Shown in pieces: positions 8,625 to 17,025 of a DNA stretch of 64,000 nucleotides. Numbering within the stretch: position 1 is the first letter of the stretch; each line of letters starts with the position of its first letter. The notes under the pieces are model-generated. The model was not told the origin of the DNA and did not search any database. It was given only the letters and a program-made list of their open reading frames with translations. The translations under genes were made by a program, and so were the position numbers. The stretch lies in assembly GCA_036268075.1 (NCBI GenBank), contig DATAUV010000112.1:1-64000 (forward strand), given 5' to 3'. The stretch comes from DATARH01 sp036268075 (GTDB taxonomy: Bacteria; Pseudomonadota; Alphaproteobacteria; ATCC43930; CGMCC-115725).

Positions 8625-8854
8625 GCAAGTCGACAAACGACGGGGTTCTGCCGCGTTCAAAGATCGATGTCAGAATGCCGCCCGGGGCGGCGACGCCCCG
8701 TTCGGGCATTTATGAGCAAATCGGTCCTCGCGGAGGCCGTACCGGCTCGAAAGCGGTCTCAACCTCCGGAAAGCCGCTACCGCCGACGTCGAAGCCTGGA
8801 CATGGATGGACCCTGGTTAAGCCAGCCAAGGGCCGAGGACCGCGAGCGCGATAA
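8621..8854 (+). CDS. Small basic protein, YjzC-like
   Basis: 77 residues, basic and rich in Gly and Pro. The middle part, GIYEQIGPRGGRTG, followed by PLPPTSKPGHGWTLVKPAK, resembles small YjzC-like proteins that consist of little else. It starts within the stop of the two-TM gene (ATGA) and ends 7 nt before dapE, so it sits inside the dap transcription unit. I infer it is the partner of the membrane protein, perhaps a regulator. No enzymatic motif is visible. Confidence 0.68.
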   Translation: MSKSTNDGVLPRSKIDVRMPPGAATPRSGIYEQIGPRGGRTGSKAVSTSGKPLPPTSKPGHGWTLVKPAKGRGPRAR

Positions 8855-8861
8855 TAGTGGC

Positions 8862-10037
8862 ATGGATCGAACCCCAGGAAACAGTCCGAGGATCGACCCG
8901 GTCGAGTTTGCCGCCGAGCTGATCCGGCGGCCGAGCGTGACGCCGAAGGACGAGGGCGCGCTGTCGGTGCTGGGCGGGCGGCTGGAGCAGCTCGGCTTTA
9001 CCTGCCATCACCTGATTTTCGAGGAGGAGGGGGCCGACCCGATCGCCAATCTCTACGCGCGTTTCGGCACCGGCGGCCCGAATGTCTGCTTTGCCGGGCA
9101 TACCGATGTCGTGCCGCCCGGAAACACGGATGCGTGGTCGTTCGACCCGTTTTCCGCGGCGATCGAGAACGGCGTCCTGTGTGGGCGCGGCGCCGTGGAC
9201 ATGAAGGGCTCGATCGCCGCATTCACCGCCGCCGCCGGGCGGTTTCTTGCCGCGCGGGGTGCCGGGTTTGCCGGGTCGATCAGCTACCTCATCACCGGCG
9301 ACGAGGAGGGGGTGGCGATCAACGGCACCAAAAAGGTGCTGGCCTGGCTCAAGGAGCGCGGCGAGGCGATCGATGCCTGCGTCGTCGGCGAGCCGACCTC
9401 GGCGACAGAGATCGGCGACATGATCAAGATCGGCCGCCGCGGCAGCATGACCGGGCGGATCACCGTCGACGGCGTGCAGGGCCATGTCGCCTATCCGCAC
9501 CTCGCCGACAACGCCGCGCATCGCCTCGTGGCGCTGGTCCAGGCGCTGATCGCCGAGCCGCTCGACCAGGGCACCGAGCATTTCCAGGCCTCGGGCCTCC
9601 AGATCACGACGATCGATATCGGCAACCCGACGACCAACGTTATCCCCGGCCAGGCCAAGGCGATTTTCAACATCCGCTTCAACGATTTGTGGACCAGCGC
9701 CACGCTGAAAACCTGGGTTGCCGAGCGGCTCGATGCGGTCGGCAACCCGTACAAGCTCGTCTGGGAGGTCAGCGGCGAATCGTTCCTGGTGCCGCCCGGG
9801 ATCGTCAGCGACTGCCTCGCCGGCGCGATCCAGGACGTGACCGGCCGCACCCCCGAGCTCAGCACGACCGGCGGCACGTCGGATGCGCGGTTTATCCACG
9901 CCTATTGCCCCTGCGCCGAGTTCGGGCTCGTCAGCCAGACCATGCACAAGGTCGACGAGCGCGTGCCGCTTTCCGACATCGCCCAGCTCACCGACATCTA
10001 CGGCGGCTTCCTCGAGCGCTTTTTCGGCCCGGCGTGA
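8862..10037 (+). CDS. dapE: Succinyl-diaminopimelate desuccinylase
   Basis: M20 metallopeptidase-fold enzyme that removes succinate from N-succinyl-LL-diaminopimelate in lysine and cell-wall precursor synthesis. 391 residues. Metal-site motifs are present: CFAGHTDVVPPG (His), GRGAVDMKG (Asp), TGDEEG (catalytic and metal Glu), and the C-terminal TGGTSDARF region. ATG 8862 gives the normal N-terminus; sequence upstream in frame belongs to the previous gene. Probably transcribed with dapD and the inserted cassette. Confidence 0.96.
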   Translation: MDRTPGNSPRIDPVEFAAELIRRPSVTPKDEGALSVLGGRLEQLGFTCHHLIFEEEGADPIANLYARFGTGGPNVCFAGHTDVVPPGNTDAWSFDPFSAAIENGVLCGRGAVDMKGSIAAFTAAAGRFLAARGAGFAGSISYLITGDEEGVAINGTKKVLAWLKERGEAIDACVVGEPTSATEIGDMIKIGRRGSMTGRITVDGVQGHVAYPHLADNAAHRLVALVQALIAEPLDQGTEHFQASGLQITTIDIGNPTTNVIPGQAKAIFNIRFNDLWTSATLKTWVAERLDAVGNPYKLVWEVSGESFLVPPGIVSDCLAGAIQDVTGRTPELSTTGGTSDARFIHAYCPCAEFGLVSQTMHKVDERVPLSDIAQLTDIYGGFLERFFGPA

Positions 10038-10064
10038 GAGCCGGAGCAGCCACTCCATTTTTCT

Positions 10065-10144
10065 CGTCATTCCCGCGAAGGCGGGAACCCAAGGCAAGCG
10101 ACGAAGCGGCTGCCTCTGAACCCCCGCCTTCGCGGGGGTGACGA
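10065..10144. repeat. Intergenic palindrome, GTCATCCCGG family variant, copy 2
   Basis: Arms at 10065–10091 (CGTCATTCCCGCGAAGGCGG...) and 10121–10144 (complement with small changes). It lies directly between dapE and the next gene. It is a variant of the family seen at 583, 16921 and 35152. Confidence 0.88.
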
Positions 10145-10152
10145 ACTAAAAC

Positions 10153-10713
10153 ATGCCAGTCTCAGCTTTTGACGAGATACGCACCGCCCTCGCCGGCACG
10201 CTGGTCCTCGCCCGTGGTGACGGGCGGGGCCTCGGGTATTTCGATGCGTCGCCCGGCGGGTTCTGGCGGTCGTTCCGGGCGGCGGCGATCTGCTTTCCGT
10301 TGTATCTCGCGCTGGCCCTGTCGCGGGCCGGAGCCGAGGCGACGGCGCGTGTCGTCGCGGTCGAGACGATCGGCTATGTGATCTCGTGGACGGCGTTTCC
10401 CCTGATCGTGCTCGGCCTCGTGCGTCGGTTCGAGCGCGACGATCATTTTTTCGGCTTTATGACCGTCTATAATTGGTGCCAGGTGCCGCAGATCGTGCTG
10501 TTTGCCGCGCTCGCCGCGGCGCAGGCGGCGGGGCTGCTCGGCGAGACGCCGGCGGTCGCGGCGGGGTTCGCGGCGACGGCCGCGGTGCTGGTCTATGAGT
10601 GGTTCATTGCCCGGGTGGCGCTCGATGTTTCGGTTCCGGCGGCGGTTCTCGTGGTGGTCATCGACCTGTTGCTCGCCACGACGCTGCGCGGGATCGACGC
10701 GAGCCTGTACTAG
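10153..10713 (+). CDS. Hypothetical membrane protein (Yip1-like)
   Basis: 186 residues with about five hydrophobic helices and a short cytosolic N-terminus. The GFWRSFRAAAICFPLYL start and the VYNWCQVPQ loop recall small Yip1-type membrane proteins found near dapE and truA in related alphaproteobacteria. No catalytic residues are recognisable. It begins 8 nt after the palindromic repeat and ends 8 nt before the next gene, so the two are likely co-transcribed. Confidence 0.82.
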   Translation: MPVSAFDEIRTALAGTLVLARGDGRGLGYFDASPGGFWRSFRAAAICFPLYLALALSRAGAEATARVVAVETIGYVISWTAFPLIVLGLVRRFERDDHFFGFMTVYNWCQVPQIVLFAALAAAQAAGLLGETPAVAAGFAATAAVLVYEWFIARVALDVSVPAAVLVVVIDLLLATTLRGIDASLY

Positions 10714-10721
10714 CGGCCGCC

Positions 10722-11327
10722 ATGGCGGATGACCCGATCGCCCGAACCTCCGGGCTGCTGCGGGCGCTGGCGGACGCGGCGCCGGAGCGGGTGAGCCTCG
10801 GCGCGGTCGGCGACGCGCTCGGTCGCCGCCGGCCGGGGATCGCGGTCTTGTGCATGGCCCTGCCGAACTGCATCCCCGGCCCCTACATTCCCGGCTTCTC
10901 GACCGTGCTGGCCGTGCCGATCATCTGGATCGGCGCACAGATGGCGCTGCGCAGCGGCGAGCCGCGGATGCCGGGCTTTGTCTATCGCATCACGATATCG
11001 CGCGAGCGCTTCGGAGGGTTTGTACGCCGGGCGGCGCCGTGGATGATCCGCATGGAGCGGCGGGTCGGCCCGCGCCCGAGCGCACTGACGACGCCGGCCG
11101 GGCGGCGCTGGATGGGATTGGCGCTGGTGCTTTACGGGCTCGTCCTGGCGCTGCCGATCCCATTCGGCAACATTCCGGTCGGGTTCGGCATCGCCGTCAT
11201 GGCGCTCGGGCTGATCGAGGGCGACAGCCGGGCGCTCGGCGCCGGGCTCGGGATCGGGTTGCTCGGGGTGCTGTGGCAGGTTTTACTGGTGACGCTCGGG
11301 ATGAAGGCGATCACGGCGCTGTTTTAG
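10722..11327 (+). CDS. ExoD family membrane protein
   Basis: About 201 residues, matching the ExoD family first described in rhizobial exopolysaccharide studies. A soluble N-terminal part (SLGAVGDALGRRRPGIAVL) precedes the family-typical ALPNCIPGP-x-IPGFST loop, and several C-terminal helices follow. ATG 10722 is chosen by position after the previous stop. The molecular function is not defined. The 3' end overlaps the convergent truA by 4 nt. Confidence 0.88.
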   Translation: MADDPIARTSGLLRALADAAPERVSLGAVGDALGRRRPGIAVLCMALPNCIPGPYIPGFSTVLAVPIIWIGAQMALRSGEPRMPGFVYRITISRERFGGFVRRAAPWMIRMERRVGPRPSALTTPAGRRWMGLALVLYGLVLALPIPFGNIPVGFGIAVMALGLIEGDSRALGAGLGIGLLGVLWQVLLVTLGMKAITALF

Positions 11328-12096
11328 CGATCAAACCCTCTCCTCCCAATGGGTGGACAGGGAGAAATTATTTCAGGCGGGTAGCGCACCTCGATCAGCG
11401 TGAGGCCCGCGGCGGGGGCGGTCGGGCCGCCGGCGCGGCGGTCGCGGGCGGCGAGGGCGCGGGCGACGTCGTCGGGCCGCCAGCTTCCGAGTCCCACCAG
11501 CTTAAGCGTGCCGACCATGTTGCGCACCTGGTGGTGCAGGAACGAGCGCGCCCGCACCTCGACGCCGATCTCGTCGCCGACGCGGGAGAGGTCGAGCACG
11601 TCGAGCGTCTTGACCGGCGACTTCGCCTGGCACAGCGAATCGCGAAAGGTCGAGAAATCGTGGTGGCCGATCAGATGCGCGGCGCCCGCGCGCATCGCTT
11701 CGAGATCGAGCGTCGGCGCGACATGCCACACCCGCCCGCGCTCCAGCGCCGGCGGGGCGCGGCGGTTGAGGATGCGGTAGCGATAGACCCGCTCGCGCGC
11801 CGACATCCGGGCATGGAAATTGTCCGGCGCCGGCTCGACCGCGACCACGCTGACCGCGTGCGGGCGCAGGTGAAAGTTGATCGCGCCGCGGATGGTGTCG
11901 GGCGGCGCCTCCCGCGGCAGGTCGATATGGGCGATTTGGGCGAGCGCGTGGACGCCGGCATCGGTGCGCCCGGCGCCGTACACGGTCACCTTCACGCCGC
12001 AATACCCGACGATCGCCGCCTCCAGCGCGCCCTGCACCGAGACCCCCGCCGGCTGGCGCTGCCAGCCGACGAGGCCGGTGCCGTCATACTCGATCG

Positions 12097-12115
<19 letters not shown>
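11324..12115 (-). CDS. truA: tRNA pseudouridine(38-40) synthase
   Basis: Converts uridines 38–40 in the anticodon arm to pseudouridine. About 263 residues. The catalytic aspartate lies in AGRTDAGVHALAQ (about residue 53), and the FHARMSARERVYRY and FLHHQVRNMVGTL segments are family hallmarks. The GTG start at 12115 lies within the end of fmt, an overlap of 19 nt, so truA is coupled to fmt. The tail beyond YPPEIISPC is lengthened slightly relative to most TruA proteins. Confidence 0.95.
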
Positions 12116-13035
<920 letters not shown>

Positions 13036-13041
13036 GCGTTG

Positions 13042-13210
13042 TGCGTCCTTCGAGACGCCCGCTGTGCGCGGGCTCCTCAGGATGAGGAAGACTTATAATG
13101 CCACACTCGCCGGGAACGCGGGACGGCTGCCCGATGGTCGCCCCTAACGCCGCACACCAAAGCTCCTCATCCTGAGGAGCCCGCGCACAGCGGGCGTCTC
13201 GAAGGACGCA
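13042..13210. repeat. Intergenic palindrome, TGCGTCCTTCGAGACG family, copy 2
   Basis: Two long, nearly perfect inverted arms (13042–13087 and 13163–13210) around a 75-nt loop. Outer ends read TGCGTCCTTCGAGACGCC and the inner ends CTCCTCAGGATGAGG. It occupies the gap between def and fmt. Same family as 4555–4668. In transcript form it could fold into a strong hairpin. Confidence 0.93.
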
Positions 13211-13226
13211 CTGCGTTGATGCAAGC

Positions 13227-13751
13227 CTACGCCGGCTCCAGCGCCTTCGAGCGTTTGGTCTTGATCAGTTTGCGCAGGATGATGCCGCGTTTCAGCGCCG
13301 AGATGTGGTCGACGAAGAGGACGCCGTCGAGGTGGTCGATCTCGTGCTGGAGGCAGGTGGCGAGCAGCCCCGTGGCTTCGATCTCGCGGATTTCGTTCTG
13401 GTGGTCGAGGTATCGCAGGCGGATTTCGGCGGCGCGGGTCACGTCGGCGTAGTGCTCCGGCAATGACAGGCAGCCTTCGTTGGCCTCCATCGTCGCCTCG
13501 GACCGCCAGACGATCTCCGGGTCGGCGATGCGCATCGGCCGCGGGTCCTCGCCCTGGCGCGCGACATCGATGACGATGACGCGCTTGGCGACGCCGACTT
13601 GCGGGGCCGCGAGGCCGACGCCGATCGCGCCGTACATCGTCTCCAGCATGTCGTCCATCAGCCGGCGCGTCGCGTCGTCGACCTTGCCGACCGGCCTGGC
13701 CGTGACCTTGAGGCGCGGGTCGGGGGCGGTGATGATCGGAAGAAGGGCCAT
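13227..13751 (-). CDS. def: Peptide deformylase
   Basis: Removes the N-formyl group from nascent proteins. 174 residues. All three signature motifs are present: GVGLAAPQVG, EGCLSLP (metal-binding Cys) and QHEIDHLDG (two metal-binding His and catalytic Glu). The basic C-terminal tail is usual. It lies upstream of fmt and acts on the product of the same formylation pathway. Confidence 0.97.
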   Translation of the reverse strand: MALLPIITAPDPRLKVTARPVGKVDDATRRLMDDMLETMYGAIGVGLAAPQVGVAKRVIVIDVARQGEDPRPMRIADPEIVWRSEATMEANEGCLSLPEHYADVTRAAEIRLRYLDHQNEIREIEATGLLATCLQHEIDHLDGVLFVDHISALKRGIILRKLIKTKRSKALEPA

Positions 13752-13794
13752 AGGCGCTAGGTAGTTGCGACCGCCGCGAGCGTCAATGGCCGGG

Positions 13795-14616
13795 TTAGAG
13801 CCGGTCGCGCAGCCGGGCGAGATCGTCGAGCCCTTCCGGCCGCACCATGCACAGCACGTCGTCGAACCCGACCGCGCGGATGCGGCGGAGGCGGTCGAGC
13901 GCCTCGTCGGCGCTGGTGATCTGCATCGTCGCGCGGCCGGCGAGCGGCATGTTCGCGATGTCGCCCTGCAACTCGACGATCACGTTGGAGAGGACCGCGC
14001 GCTTGCCGCCGGCGTTGCGGTAGAACTGCACCCCGGCCTCCAATTCCTCGGGCTGGCTGTAGAGGCCGGAGGCGATCCAACCGGCGCAGCGCTCGGCGGC
14101 ATAGACGATCCAGCGCTTGTTGCGCCAGGCGCCGAGCATCAAATTGGGGCCGCCCTCGGTGCCGGGCCACGGGGTCAGCGTGCCGCCCTCGACCGGCTCA
14201 CCGGCCCAAGCCGTGCGCATGATCTCGAGCGAGCTCATCAGCGTCTTGAAACGGGCGTCGTAATCCTCGCCGACGATGTCGAAATCCGCCTTGGTCGAGC
14301 CGCAGCCGAGACCCAGCATCAGCCGCTGCCCGGTGATCGCGTAAAGCGACCCGCAGCGATGGGCGAGCTCGACCGGGTGCCGCACCGGCACTTGCAAGAC
14401 GCAGGTGCCGATCTCGATCCGCCGGGTCACCGCGGCGGCGACGCTCATCAGCACGATCGGGTCCATCGTCGCCCGGCCGCGCCCGAACGAATCGGTCATC
14501 CACAAGCCGTGAAACCCCTTGGCCTCGACGTCCTGGGCGAATTTGCTGTAGCGGTCGAGCGTATGCCCGGCGATGTCGGGGTCGCCCCGCATCACGTTGA
14601 CGACGTGGACTCTCAT
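13795..14616 (-). CDS. LLM class flavin-dependent oxidoreductase
   Basis: Luciferase-like monooxygenase fold, about 273 residues. N-terminal beta-strand MRVHVVNVM, then FHGLWMTDSFGRG and the LMLGLGCGSTKADFDIVGEDYDARF segment typical of F420- or FMN-dependent members. ATG 14616 is chosen because the in-frame sequence upstream is not conserved-looking. The substrate and the cofactor choice cannot be told from sequence alone. Confidence 0.87.
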   Translation of the reverse strand: MRVHVVNVMRGDPDIAGHTLDRYSKFAQDVEAKGFHGLWMTDSFGRGRATMDPIVLMSVAAAVTRRIEIGTCVLQVPVRHPVELAHRCGSLYAITGQRLMLGLGCGSTKADFDIVGEDYDARFKTLMSSLEIMRTAWAGEPVEGGTLTPWPGTEGGPNLMLGAWRNKRWIVYAAERCAGWIASGLYSQPEELEAGVQFYRNAGGKRAVLSNVIVELQGDIANMPLAGRATMQITSADEALDRLRRIRAVGFDDVLCMVRPEGLDDLARLRDRL

Positions 14617-14670
14617 GTCAGGTTCTACCCTCTGGCTGTCTTGTCGCGATTCCGTCGAGGCCACCGAAGC

Positions 14671-15288
14671 TTACACGGAAGAGGCGCCTTGATAATCCAG
14701 TCCGTCGTCTTCCAGTTGGGCCTGAAGCAGCGTGGCGAGGTAATCCTCCATAATACTGAAATCCAGATGACCCGCATCCCAGGCGCGGTCGGCCGCAGTC
14801 AGCGCTGCTTCGTACTCGGCGCGGGTTTCGCGGATGCGTTCCGGCACTATCTTCCTGCCGGGCAAAAGAGCTCCGGATCGAACGCAGAGGAGAAAGTAGC
14901 AGGTGGCGCGAGCCGTTCGTCCGTTTCCTTCTACGAACGGATGAATCCAGTTGAGCCGCCACAAGCCATATGCGGCAAGCTCCGTCGACGACCAGATGTA
15001 CCAGTTCTCCTGGACCGTCGAGATGAAGCGGTCCATCCAATCGTCAACCTCGTTGAAGTGAGGTGGCTTATGATCGCCGACATAGATCGGTTCTTTCCTA
15101 AATCTGCCACCGAACTGCGATATATTGGCGACCGCAACGTGATTTAGCGCCCATAATAGGTATTTATCGAATGAGACTTTCCTCAGTCCTATCTCTACGC
15201 AGTTGGTCAGCAATTCGTATTGCCGCTTCAGGTTTTGCTCCTGAATACGGTTGTATAGCTCGCTGTCTTCCTCTTCTAGGATAAACAC
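14671..15288 (-). CDS. Fic family protein
   Basis: Fic-domain protein of 205 residues, likely an AMP-transferase or related nucleotidyl-transferase acting on a protein target. The active-site motif HPFVEGNGRTAR (about residue 115) is intact, and a helical N-terminal region precedes it. The gene lies 21 nt after a small gene on the same strand, the position expected for a Fic toxin and its inhibitor. Base composition is less GC-rich than in the neighbours, consistent with mobile origin. Confidence 0.9.
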   Translation of the reverse strand: MFILEEEDSELYNRIQEQNLKRQYELLTNCVEIGLRKVSFDKYLLWALNHVAVANISQFGGRFRKEPIYVGDHKPPHFNEVDDWMDRFISTVQENWYIWSSTELAAYGLWRLNWIHPFVEGNGRTARATCYFLLCVRSGALLPGRKIVPERIRETRAEYEAALTAADRAWDAGHLDFSIMEDYLATLLQAQLEDDGLDYQGASSV

Positions 15289-15309
15289 CGATCGGCCGCG
15301 CGGGCCTCG

Positions 15310-15522
15310 TTACGCCGGAACGAGAGCCCGGAGGCGAGAGGCAGCCTTGCGCGCCGATTCTCGGGTGATACGCGAACCCTTCGGTGCATTCCCATAGACG
15401 AAGCTGACGAGCTGATCCCGAACTTCTTCCTCCGTCAGCGTCACCGTCCTCGCCCGTTCGAGCAAAGCGTCCAAGGCCGGTCGCGCCGGGGCGCGCGTCA
15501 GCGCGGATTTGCGTTCGGCCAT
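15310..15522 (-). CDS. Small protein upstream of fic, candidate antitoxin
   Basis: 70 residues, charged and mostly helical, containing LTEEEVRDQLVSFVYGNAP, then RITRESARKAASRLR. The position directly upstream of the Fic gene, same strand, fits an antitoxin. It lacks the exact (S/T)xxxE(G/N) inhibitory motif of VbhA/FicA antitoxins, so inhibition by that route is doubtful. Similar small proteins with a YGN motif occur beside toxin genes, so it may be a different kind of partner. Confidence 0.72.
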   Translation of the reverse strand: MAERKSALTRAPARPALDALLERARTVTLTEEEVRDQLVSFVYGNAPKGSRITRESARKAASRLRALVPA

Positions 15523-15610
15523 GGCGTTCCTCTCATGTTCCGCAAGCGCAATATATAGCGCCCGTCTCTAACGCGTCGAGGTCCAGCGTCGACAGAGGCG
15601 GTTGCGTTTC

Positions 15611-16783
15611 CTACTCAGGCCTGGCCAGGAAGCGCTCGGCGAGGCGGGCGAAAAAGCTGACGCCGACCGGGAGCGCGGTGTCGTTGAAATCGTATTTGGT
15701 GTTGTGGAGGAAGCAGCCGCCCTCGCCGGGACCGTTGCCGAGCCACAGCATCGCGCCGGGCACCTTTTGCAGCATGTACGAGAAATCCTCGCCGCCGAGC
15801 GAGGGGGCGATCGTCGTCGAGACGTTGTCGCCGCCGCAGATCTCGGCCGCGACTCCGGCGGCGAACTCGGCCTCGAACGCGTCGTTGACCGTCGACGGGT
15901 AGCCGCGGCGATAGGCGAACTCGCACCCGGCGCCATACGCCGCCGCGGTGCCGCGCGCGACCTCGCCCATGCGCTTTTCGAGGAGGTCCTGCACCTCGCC
16001 CCGAAAGCTGCGCACCGTGCCGCCGATATGCACCTCGTCGGGGATGACGTTATAGGCCGAGCCGCCGCGGATGAACCCGACCGAGATCACCGCCGAATCG
16101 ATCGGGTCGATGTTGCGCGACGGGATCGTCTGCAAGGCGAGCACGATCTGGCTGGCGACGATGAACGGGTCGTTGCCGCTATGCGGGTGCGCGGCGTGGG
16201 TGCCGGTGCCCTTGACCTTGACGTCGAACCGGTCCGACGCGGCGAGGAGCGGCCCCAAGGTCGTCGCCATCTCGCCGACCGGGATGCCCGGCTTGTTGTG
16301 CATCGCAAAGACCGCGTCGCACGGGAATTTGTCGAAGAGTCCCTCCTCCACCATCACCCGTCCGCCGCCGAACCCTTCTTCGCCCGGCTGGAAGATGAAA
16401 TGCACGGTGCCGTCGAAATTCCGCGTCCGCGACAGGTAGCGCGCCGCGCCCAACAGCATCGTCGTGTGCCCGTCATGCCCGCAGGCATGCATCCGCCCGT
16501 CATTCTGCGAGCGGTGGGGAAAGCTGTTGGCCTCCTGCATCGGCAGGCAATCCATGTCGGCGCGCAGCCCCACCGCGCGCAGCGAGTTCCCCTTGCGGAT
16601 CGTGCCGACGACCCCGGTGGTGGCGAGCCCGCGATGCACCTCGCAACCATATTCGGCGAGCTTTGTCGCGACGATCTCGGCGGTGCGCTCCTCCTCGAAG
16701 CCGATCTCGGGGTGCGCATGGATATCGCGGCGAATCTCGGTCAGCTCGTCGGCGAAATCGAGAACCTCGGGGATCAGCGGCAT
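15611..16783 (-). CDS. M20 family amidohydrolase/aminoacylase
   Basis: Metal-dependent hydrolase of about 390 residues, related to hippurate hydrolase and IAA-amino acid hydrolases. Motifs: RADMDCLPMQE, ACGHDGHTTM (metal ligands), QPGEEG (catalytic Glu), then the dimerisation domain and the C-terminal GGEDFSYML. ATG 16783 has a good GAGGAAG ribosome-binding site. It probably hydrolyses N-acyl amino acids; the natural substrate is unknown. Confidence 0.94.
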   Translation of the reverse strand: MPLIPEVLDFADELTEIRRDIHAHPEIGFEEERTAEIVATKLAEYGCEVHRGLATTGVVGTIRKGNSLRAVGLRADMDCLPMQEANSFPHRSQNDGRMHACGHDGHTTMLLGAARYLSRTRNFDGTVHFIFQPGEEGFGGGRVMVEEGLFDKFPCDAVFAMHNKPGIPVGEMATTLGPLLAASDRFDVKVKGTGTHAAHPHSGNDPFIVASQIVLALQTIPSRNIDPIDSAVISVGFIRGGSAYNVIPDEVHIGGTVRSFRGEVQDLLEKRMGEVARGTAAAYGAGCEFAYRRGYPSTVNDAFEAEFAAGVAAEICGGDNVSTTIAPSLGGEDFSYMLQKVPGAMLWLGNGPGEGGCFLHNTKYDFNDTALPVGVSFFARLAERFLARPE

Positions 16784-16920
16784 ATTTCTTCCTCGGTCGG
16801 CCCAGGCGGCGTGTCCGTTCAGTGTCACACAACCCGGCATTCGCCGAAAGTGCGCGACACGCGGCGCGGATAGTCGCAATCACGCGATCATTGTCAGGGG
16901 CGACGATGAAGCGATCCCGA

Positions 16921-17009
16921 CATCGTCATCCCGGCGCAGGCCGGGACCCCATTTATCCGCGGTTCGAACGGTTGCGGAATGGGTCCCGGCCTGCGCCGGG
17001 ATGACGATG
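16921..17009. repeat. Intergenic palindrome, GTCATCCCGG family, copy 3
   Basis: Inverted arms at 16921–16950 and 16980–17009, with CATCGTCATCCCGGCGCAGG at one end and its complement at the other, around a 29-nt loop. It lies between the S9 peptidase stop (17026) and the M20 gene start (16783), both on the minus strand. Confidence 0.93.
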
Positions 17010-17025
17010 TTCAGGCTGATGCTTC

